From NCBI RefSeq assembly GCF_020509005.1, contig NC_063019.1, positions 3,658,001 through 3,722,000 of the forward strand: a stretch of 64,000 nt of DNA, given 5' to 3'. The stretch comes from Fulvia fulva. Lineage: Eukaryota; Ascomycota; Dothideomycetes; Mycosphaerellales; Mycosphaerellaceae. The translations under genes were made by a program, and so were the position numbers. Shown piece after piece: positions 55,397 through 64,000 of this stretch (position 1 is the stretch's first letter; every line of letters begins with the position of its first letter). A model generated the notes under the pieces. The model was not told where the DNA came from and did no database searches. It worked only from the letters and a program-made list of their open reading frames with translations.

Positions 55397-58300
55397 TAAG
55401 GGTAAGTTAGCTGTTTTAAGTAAAGTGAGCTAAGGTAAGTAAGGTGAGCTTTGTACCCCTTCCCTCATTCCTTACTTTCACTACTACTATTTTTATCTAT
55501 ATAATAAAGTATAGAATATATAACTATTACCGGTAAGATAGCTTAGGTAATAGTCCCGTTATGCGGACTTTTACTTAAGTATATAATCATCTTACCTACC
55601 GGTAAACATTAGAGGTCCTAAGTTTAATCTAGGGGTAGCCTTAGTCCTATCGTATACTTGAACATATATTGTCGTCCGCTTAACTTATTAAATTGTCCGA
55701 TAATTGCTCGATACTAAGTTATTTTACTCCGGCAAATAGTAGGAGAGCTCGCTCTACCCCTAGGGAGTATAAGATACTAGTTAGTAGCGTAATGTACTAG
55801 GCTGTCTACGACAGAGCTTATACTATATAAGGTATAATAGGGCTCTAATAGGTAATACCGGAGCAACGGTATCGGAAAGTTAAAAAGGTACCTTCGGGGT
55901 ACCTTACTTTCTATACTTTTAAAGGTCATTACCTTAGGGTAGTGACACCTTTTTGTTTTAGGCAAGTATACACTATATATAAGGTGCGAAAGCAGCGGAT
56001 AATATAGTAATAAGGTAGTAGTATTATTACTAGTAGTAAGTTAGAGGCGTTTCTTGCTTTCTAATTAGACGCGCTACTTTTGTCGCGCGCGTACGCTACT
56101 ACTAGTAATAGGGATGTTTCTCGCCCTTACGCTATTACCTAATAGGAGTCCGAGAAACACCTATTAATAATAGTACTAGGGCCGTACCGGTAAATAGTAG
56201 ATACTTTGCCCTAGCTTCGTTATCGTCTATAGTATTAGTAGCTACTAGTGGCCGTGTTTTGCGCCTACTAGCGCTTCTAGAGAGGTGTCCGTAAAGATAA
56301 AGCCGTTCGGTGTTCGTTTCGAGATAAGGTAAGGCCGCTACTACGGGCTTCTTAGGCGTCTATTAGCCCGTTACCTCCTAATACGGCTATAGAGGGCACT
56401 AAGGTACGTAGGTCCACGCCTTCCTTAGCTATATTAAGTAGCTTAACGAAGTGCTTGTGCTTCTATAGTAGAAGTAGCTTAGTCAGCCCGTCTATAGGCA
56501 TGTCGTTAGTGCTAAGATACTTGATCTTAATGTCTCCGCGCTAGTCTCGCTATCGGAGCTAGTAGTAGTGGATATCAACGTGGCGTAGCTTCGTATTAAG
56601 CTTTTGCCCTTATTAGTTAACAAGGCGGATGGTCTACGTGTTGTCGTAGTATAAGTAGGTACGCTAATTGAACTAAAGGTATATCTTAGCGAAGACTCGT
56701 TCCTACTATATAAGCTCTAAGGCGGCTTACGAAAGCCCGAGTAGCTTAGCCTCTATTAAGGACTTAGTAATAGTGATTTGTTTAGATGCCTTATAACCTA
56801 CTAGTCTACTAAACAGTATAAAGACCTAGCTATTTAAGCTAGTCCTATTATTATTTATACCGTAGGACGTGTCCGATGCTCTAAAGAACTCGTAGTTACT
56901 ACCGAGGTACTCTAGTTAGCTATAAAGGCTAGTGATATATTTGCTAGCGCTATATATAAGGTAGAGGTTCTTAGTCTCTAGGAGATAGCGTAAGTACTAA
57001 TCTATAAGCTTAAGGTATGTCTTAGTTAGCTTAGTTAGATACTACGATAGTATAGATAAGGAAAAGGCGATGTTAGGCCGCGTATATATAGCGGCGAAGT
57101 TAAGGGATCCTATACGTTATTAGTACGTAAGAATAGCGATAGAGGTAGGTTAATAACCCTCTAGAACGGTCTAATTAAGGTGTTAATCTATTCGTACTGT
57201 CGTTTTACGTAAATTCGTAGATATACTAAATTTAGCGGCTAGCTTCTTAATATAGTCTTCTTAAGAGAGCTATAGTAAGCGCTTGTTTCTATCGCGCGTA
57301 ACCTTGATTCCTAGTAACTAGGAGAGATTACTAAGCTCGTATATCTCGTACTTAGTAAGTAGCCGCTACTTAATATTAGTAGTATAGGCCTTATACTCAT
57401 AGTAGTAGAGCATAACTAGGTCGTTAACGTAAAAGAAGAACATAACCTTGTTATTATAGTAGATACATTCGGAGTCCGATAGGGGTACTAGTCTAAGGGA
57501 GGCTAGCGTCTCGGTTAGGGAGTTATACTATAATAAAGGGGGCTCCTTTAGACCGTAGAGGGCCTTAACTAGCTTAAGGGCGTGTCTATAGGATGGCCTA
57601 TCGATTCTAGGAGGTGGTTATAGATATATAGTATATAGTAGGTCCGAGTTTAGGAAGGCGTTAACAATATCGAATTGTGTTCCTTATAAATCGCCTCTTA
57701 CGTATAGCCTAGCCTTAAAGCTCTCTAGTATACCGTGCTCGTCTAGTTTATATTTATATACCTACTTAAGCGGTAGTAGTAGCTAAAGTCCCTCCTCTTA
57801 CTAAGTATCCTAATCCTTCTCTTCCTTTATTACCTATCTAAATGTGCCTATTACTAGGGCTTTAGCAAACTCCTTAGCTATAGCTTCGATCTACTATTAG
57901 GAGAAGCGGTGTTTTATAGCGGCTCGGTAGTTAGAAGGTTCGGGCGGAAGGTTATCGCGGTATATAGAGGTAGTAGTATTAACACGCCTTAGAGGGCTAT
58001 TACCTCTTTGTATAGGGCTTCGATCGCTCTTATCGCGATAGGCGCGTATTTTAGGTTATATACCGGACATCTAGCCGATAATTATATTAGCGACTATAAT
58101 CTAGTATAGTATATAGTAGAAGTAGGCCGTTCGTAGGCGCTTTCTATTCTCTATAAATATATAGTTAGACTCCTCTAGTATATAGAGCTCTAGTTCTAGG
58201 GGGAAGAGTAGTATATTAGACACGTTATGTATTGACGCGTCTTCTAGTAGTATGAATGTAAATAGATATAGCTCGCGATTAGGGTCCGTATTACCTATAA

Positions 58301-61300
58301 TCTCCTTACGGTCTTCTACGGTAAGGGCATCTATTATCTACTGCTACAGGGTGTCGTAGTAGTTAGTAGTGTTAGGTGCTAACTACTATATATTGTCTTG
58401 AGTCACGTGATCTGTTACGTACTCGATTTGCCGGTCTTTTTAGTTATATATTACTAACTCGCGGTGTTACGGCTAGTATAGTTCTTGCCTAAGGAGCTTT
58501 TAGTAGGCGTCTCGAGGTTATTAGGTGTACGGCTACTAAGCCTGTTCTTCTACCCCCTCGGCCTATACTATATCTTACTCGTAATAAGCGATATATAGGT
58601 CGTAGTATTATTTAGGCTCTTTAGCCGGTTCCGCTACTACGATATTCTCGATAGGGGTCGTATACCCTACTATTAGGCGTAATAGGTTATAGAACGTAGT
58701 CTTATCGAAGAGGACGTCCTTGACTCGTATAACCCTATCTTTTAATAGGTCCTATACGCGGTAGATATTAGTAGAGCCGTATCCTATAAGGTAGCCTATA
58801 AGCGCTCTCTCTTAGAGTTTCTTGCTCTTACTAGGCTAATCTAGTCTATAGATAAACACGTATACAAGGGAGCTATATACTACTATATGACCTACGTTCG
58901 GAATTCGTCCTATTACTAATTCGAATAGAGTCTTCTAGCCCTTTAACTAGATAGGGGATCGCTAGAGGATATATACCGCTGCTATAGTACATTCTAGCTA
59001 AAGCTTTTCCGGTAATCGTATATAGATACGAATAGTTCTACTTATAGTAATAATTAGAGCTCTAGCTCTCTCTACTAGGTCCTACGTAGGCGCGTATTCC
59101 GCGGTTACGTGCTATTTAATCTTGTTATTAATAATTACTAAGCGAAATACCTTCCTAATAGCGGGCTCGTTATCGCTATAGAAGTATACGAACCTACGAC
59201 TAATAAAGTTGATAAAGCTTAGTAGGCTATTAAAGTAAGCTAATACCGATTACTAATCCCTATTCTTAATAGTGAACTAGAAGTATCTATAGGTATCTAG
59301 ATCGTAGAAGTAGACAAGGTACCTATTACTATTATAGGCGATAGTGAATTCTACTAAGTCTATAGCTATATAGCCGTATAGGGTCATTACCCTAATAGGC
59401 TAAGACCAATTATACACCTTATAAGCTTTACTAAGCCTATATACTCTATAATATGTAGTAAGGGGTGCGCTTAGATTATCGTTAATAATCACCCCCTTAA
59501 CTCTAAGCGGCAACTACTTAATACGTTTAGCGCTAATATGACTAAAGATTTGATGCTACTAGTGGCTAGAGAGCTTTCGGTGTTTAATAGAGGTCCTAAT
59601 AGACGTAGCTATACCTTTAGTACCCCTAGTACTGTTTATAACTACGAGAACGGTACGGTTACTATCCTCTTAAGCAGTTAGAGATACTACGCTATTAGTA
59701 GGTTTATCGCTAATGTTTACACCCCTACTAATAGTACTAATAAAGTGCGCGTTACGTATCTTTTTAGTAACCTTTAGTAGTACTAGGCCCTCTTTTATAG
59801 GCCATTAGTAAATAATAGGTAACTTAGGTAGTATGACCACCTTAAAGAAAGGGATTATACTAGTAGGGCGGTATAGGTCTATCAATTTAGTGTCGTTATG
59901 CTATATTGAATTGCTACGTCCGTAATACTAGAGTCCGGCTCTTTCTATACGTATATAAGAGATAACGTTTATATAAAAACCTAGATAGTAAGCTACATCT
60001 AGTAAGGTGAATAAATAGCCCCGAATTAATATATAAACACGCCCTAACGCTATAATTAGAAAGGTAGTTATTCTAGCCTAGATTTCTAAGGTAGTAAGGC
60101 GCTCTATAATGAACTCTATACCCTCCTAGTCATAATAATTGATTATATAAGTGTCTAAACAGTTATTATATACCTAGCAATCCCTAAAGTTAACGCTTAA
60201 CTTACTAATTAAGCTAGAAAGAACAGTAAGGCTAATAAAGCCCTTATAGCTTAGTAATGCCTTCTTCGCATTAGTAATAGCCTTATTACGTTCCTAGTCC
60301 TTACGATTGTTACGACTTAATACGCTAAGCAGACGCTCGCCGTCGTCGCTTAAGTAGTAGTTAATAAAGTTTTTCTAGTACTTCTTCTACTACTCTAAGC
60401 GCTAATCCTTTACTAGGCGCTTATCGGGGTTAATTACATCTTATAAGAACAGGTCCTTATAATAGGTGTCCTTAGGCTTGCCGGTAATGTTCTAGTAGCC
60501 GCTTAGCCTATTATTGTCCTTATCTTTGTTCTTATCGCCGCGGCTACTACTACGACCCTTATTACCGCGGCTATTACTACGGTTATTATTACCGCGGCTA
60601 CTACTACGGTCACCCTCCTTTTAACTAGCACCTATAGGTACTGTTTTATCCTCTACTTCTACTAAGGTTTCTCCGGAGAAGGTTATAAAGACTAATCGAC
60701 CGTTAGTTATTACTAGTACGGTGTTGCGTATCTATTTAAGGTAACGCTTAGTAAGCTTTTGTAGTGACATTTTGTTACGCTTCTACTCGTTATATAGAGA
60801 AGCACCGTAGGCTAGAGCCTACTTCTACTAAATAGTAAGTAGGAAGTATCTACTAAGGCCGTCGTACTCGGCGTAGTTATACTTAAGTATCTTAGTCTAC
60901 AAAACTAACTAGTCTAAGTACTAGTTATCAATTCTACGTACGCTAGCCTTCTAAAGCCTAGACAGCTCAAGCGTAAGCTACCGCTTACGTAGTATATCGT
61001 CTAGACTATACTAATCCTTAAGAGCCTAGTATTTCGCTCTAAGGGTGTTCTAGCCGTATATTAGCTCTTGCCCTAGCTCTATCGTCGTACGGATGAGGTA
61101 GGTAATAAGCTTTAATCGCGTAGTAGTAAAGATGTCGTATATCCGTTACCTTCCGTCTACGTCTATTTATTATAGCTTAATAAGATCTCTTAATATAGCG
61201 TCTCCTACCGTATACGCTTATTAGATTTCCTTAAACGTTAAGTAAGTAGGCTCTATTAGCTCGTTACTTAGTTAGTAAGGAGCTATATACTTCTACACAT

Positions 61301-61571
61301 TTAAAGACTCTACGTAGAGCTCTAGCTAACGGTTAAACTTGTCCTATTAGTTATAGCTCTTTAGAACTACGGTACCCTAAGGTAGGGTACTAGTAGTTAC
61401 CGGCGTCTCGGTAGTAGCTATAACTATAAAATAGGTTATAGGCTAGTGAAAGTTCTACGCGGGTTCACTAGGCCTAGGGGATACTACTGTACTAGTTATA
61501 GCAGTAGTGCTATAACGATACAAACTCTACTTTAGGGCTTCCTTATCGTAGCGAATGTTAGTAAGCGCTAA

Positions 61572-61586
61572 CCGGGCTTATAACCA
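61572..61586 (-). other. Primer binding site of the complete copia element
   Basis: TGGTTATAAGCCCGG on the minus strand directly after the 5' LTR. TGG complements a tRNA CCA end; the tRNA identity is not determined. Confidence 0.55.
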
Positions 61587-61791
61587 TTACGTTAGAAGTA
61601 TAGGAAGTCATTATACGGGCTTATATAGGGTGTTATAAAAGCAGGTTATGTATTGTATATGTCTATCTAGAATAGACAAGTATTGCTCTTAAAGAGGCTA
61701 TAGGTAACTAATTAGTTACCTAATTCTTAGCGTACGTAGCCTTAAGTTTTAATAATAGGATATTACCTATATATACGCTCGGATCGCGACA
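61587..61791 (-). repeat. 5' LTR of the complete copia element
   Basis: Direct-repeat partner of 55,067-55,272. The differences are almost all C/T or G/A. The inner border is uncertain by 2 bp. Confidence 0.85.
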
Positions 61792-61796
61792 CTTAT

Positions 61797-64000
61797 AACA
61801 TCCGTATACTTTCTTAAAGGTGCTTATAAAGGTCGTAAATCCGGCGTATAAAGGCTTTAGCCGATCGCGTATCTAGTCGCTAGAGAGTAGTTAGTCCTCC
61901 CTCTTTTCTAGCGCTTAGGTCTACGCGCTCTATAAACTTAGGGGTATAGCCTAAAGTAGCGTAGAATAGCGACATACTAGTAGTTTTAGAAAGATAGTTA
62001 TTGATCGCGAACTAAGCTAGACAAAGCTATTCTACCTAGTTATCTTATGCCTCGTTAGTAAATATATAGAGATACTATTCTATTACTTAGTTAGTACGTT
62101 CCGACTATCTATTAGTTTCTAGGTAGTATAAAGAACTTAGCTAACGACTTATATAAAGTATCTTATAAAGTTTCTTCTGAAAGGTAGCAACCTATTACTT
62201 ACCGCGGTCTAAAGTAATAGTGTTAGGAAATCCGCGTCGGGAGAATATATACTTAAGGAAAAGTCTTACCGTATTCTATATAGTTATCGCTCCGATCGGA
62301 AGTAGCTCGACTTCCTTCGTTAGCCTATCTATTACGGTTATAATGTTATTATAGGTTATACTATTAAGGGTACTATTAGGAAGTCCGACTACGAAGTCTA
62401 CTACAAAATACCTCTAAGGTCGGTCCGGTACTAAAAGTAGGTATAATAATCTAGGTAGCTAGGAGTATAGAGATTTTGTCGTACAGTATATACGGTAATT
62501 CGCGGTATATCTACGTACTAATCTTACTAAGCTAGGCCAATAGAATTCTCGTACTACGAGTTTATAGGTTCGAGATCGTCCTAGATATCCTACTACTAGA
62601 GCGTTATAATTCATTTAATAAGCCGAGTCTATAGGGCCTAGTTATCGGGTACCTATAGGCTCTAACTATCGTACTAGTTTCGTATATATAATATGTTACT
62701 ATCTACCTTATAGTACGTAGGGTATATCTTCGCCTTCTATAAGAGTAGAGGGATAGTACTATCTTTCCGTAGTATCTTAATTGCCGCCTTAAGTTCTTAG
62801 TCTAGGGCGTAAGTAGTCGTTATACGGTACTCGAGTTCAGCTTCGACTTCGGCTTTATCTATAGTCTATACTTCCTAAGCTAGTACTAGCTATATTTATA
62901 GTACCTATTCTAGTTCTAGAATAAACTCGATTGCTTTAGGATTTAGGGGAGTTGTCTCTTCTTCTTCGGGTGTATCTTTGATAGTAGCTTATATAGAGTC
63001 GATCTTAAGGAATCGCTCTAGCGGAATTAATGTCTAATACTAGTACTAATTTCTCGGATCGTCTACCCCCTACGGAAGGTCCTAGCTACGTCTCGTTAGG
63101 CTGTCTAGCGTTGTTCCTTATATACCTAGGCGGTATATAATCTAGAAGTTAAATTATAATAGAAATTCTATCTATTACGCTTATCGGCGATTTAGCTACT
63201 TTGTAGTTATAAAATATTCGAGGTTCTTATAGTCTATAAACACTTTAACTAGATCGCCGTCCTCGTCTACTTCGTAAGTAAGCTCCGGGCGCTACTCTTT
63301 AAATGCTTTAATAATTACGAGGAGTTCCTTATTATAGATCTCGTAATTATACTCCTAGGGGCTTAGCTTCTTCGAATAGAAAGCTATAGGATGTAACACT
63401 CCCTACTCGTCGTATTATAAGAGTACACCTATATTAATAAAGTCTAAGGAGTTAGTCTCGACGACGGTCTACCTGCCCGGTATATAGTATACTAGTAGAC
63501 CCGCCTTACTAAACGCTACTTTTAACGCCTCGAATGCCCTCTAGCAATTATTAGTCTAGTTAATTCTACGGTTCTTATAACTACTAGGCCTATTTAACTT
63601 CGTTAGGTTAGTTAATAGGGATGTAATACGAGAGAGGGCCTCGATAAACCTATAGTAGAAGTTCGCGAATCCTAGGAAGGCTTAGATATCCTTAAGATTA
63701 GTTAGTACTTTATAGGTCTATATACATTCCAATTTCTCCGGGTCTATCTCGATACTCTAGGGTATAATAATAAGGCCTAGATATTTTATACGTTCCTAGT
63801 AGAACACGTACTTATCGATATTAATAGTAAGCCCGGTATCTCGTAGTTTAATCAATACCTTTCGTACGTGTTCGACGTATTCCTCTAGAGTATTACTAAA
63901 GATAAGGACGTTATCTAGATATACTAACACAAAGTTATCTAGATGTTTCTATAGAACCTTATTAATATATAACTAAAAGGTAACGAGTCCGTTATAGAGG
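61797..64000 (-). mobile_element. Ty3/gypsy chromovirus, RT to integrase part, runs off the window
   Basis: On the minus strand from the right edge: RT palm (FQLYINKVLQKHLDNFVLVY), then YLDN in place of the catalytic YLDD (about 63,920), LGLIIIPQSIEIDPEKLE, FLGFANFYYRFIEALSRI and the RNase H entry with ETNSLDFINIGVLL and PIAFYSKKLSP (63,360-63,470). Integrase follows toward 61,800 and ends in a KAFIRRIYDLYKHLQESI-like helix at about 61,850. It continues across the copia insertion at 55,061. (Q shown where TAG stands.) Stops are frequent. Confidence 0.8.

Larger units (their letters stand above)
55067..61791 (-). mobile_element. Complete Ty1/copia retrotransposon, minus strand, RIP-degraded
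   Basis: About 6,725 bp bounded by about 206-bp direct LTRs and flanked by the duplication CTTAT (55,062-55,066 and 61,792-61,796). Reading the minus strand: PBS TGGTTATAAGCCCGG next to the 5' LTR; a gag-like region (about 61,500-60,400) with an Arg/Ser/Gly/Asn-rich repeat (RSSSRGNNNRSNSRG); protease and integrase (about 60,200-58,600); RT (about 57,950-57,250), where the catalytic box reads YVND instead of YVDD; RNase H (about 57,050-56,400), ending in an IDGLTKLL-like box. About 1 kb of non-coding sequence and a polypurine tract AAGGGGGTG precede the 3' LTR. Stops replace Gln and Trp codons throughout. Confidence 0.82.

Noticed and set aside
55777..55965. 62-codon minus-strand open frame
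   Set aside because: It lies in the copia 3' non-coding region with no motif; likely chance.
48600..64000. CRISPR-like or tandem array structure
   Set aside because: The repetitive look comes from TA enrichment and LTRs; there are no regularly spaced repeats, and the organism is a eukaryote.

Overview
This window comes from a filamentous ascomycete (Pezizomycotina). A Dothideomycete of the Mycosphaerellales type is my best guess, but that is inference. The evidence is short GT-AG introns of mostly 47-65 nt with CTAAC/CTGAC branch sites, compact genes on both strands, fungal families (HET-C, GT15 mannosyltransferase, heme-thiolate peroxygenase, TRI12-type MFS, SNG1), and transposons damaged in the way repeat-induced point mutation (RIP) damages them.

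Bases 1-48,200 are a gene-dense euchromatic block. In order: het-C (5' end outside the window), a HAD phosphatase, a Ca2+-regulated mitochondrial carrier, an NTF2-like protein, the relic of an OpgH-like glucosyltransferase, a Hikeshi/OPI10 protein, a Nudix hydrolase, RPB8, a secreted peroxygenase, MLH1, RPN1, RIO2, a SET-domain protein, a small Cys-rich protein, the Rieske protein of complex III, a POA1-like macro-domain protein, PAT1, a KRE2/MNT1-type mannosyltransferase, three tandem paralogues of a fungal family, a small hydrophobic protein, a U2 snRNA gene, a GH47 alpha-mannosidase, an SNG1-like gene with one nonsense codon, a DUF2306-like membrane protein, ALG2 and an MFS transporter. Three genes serve glycosylation (KRE2 type, GH47, ALG2). 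Most others are housekeeping genes and form no operon-like system.

The most striking element is the U2 snRNA gene at about 38,211-38,555. The conserved U2 sequence is recovered only if three spliceosomal introns are removed. One of the exons is then only 4 nt long, and the last intron ends two bases before the branch-site recognition sequence. Each intron has a good donor, a branch site and a CAG acceptor. The RNA that recognises branch points would itself need splicing.

Bases 48,600-64,000 are a repeat block with no intact gene. It holds a degenerate plus-strand Ty1/copia element, a truncated minus-strand copia element, and a minus-strand Ty3/gypsy chromovirus. The chromovirus is split by a complete 6.7-kb minus-strand copia element with about 206-bp LTRs and a 5-bp CTTAT target duplication. 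Reading frames are recognisable but full of TAG/TAA stops where CAG, CAA or TGG is expected. CA and TG are scarce by eye while CG persists, which is the RIP pattern. Stops of the same C-to-T/G-to-A type are also found in two single-copy genes of the euchromatic block (the OpgH-like relic and the SNG1-like gene).

All coordinates, exon joins and family calls were made by eye. No database search or structure prediction was run.
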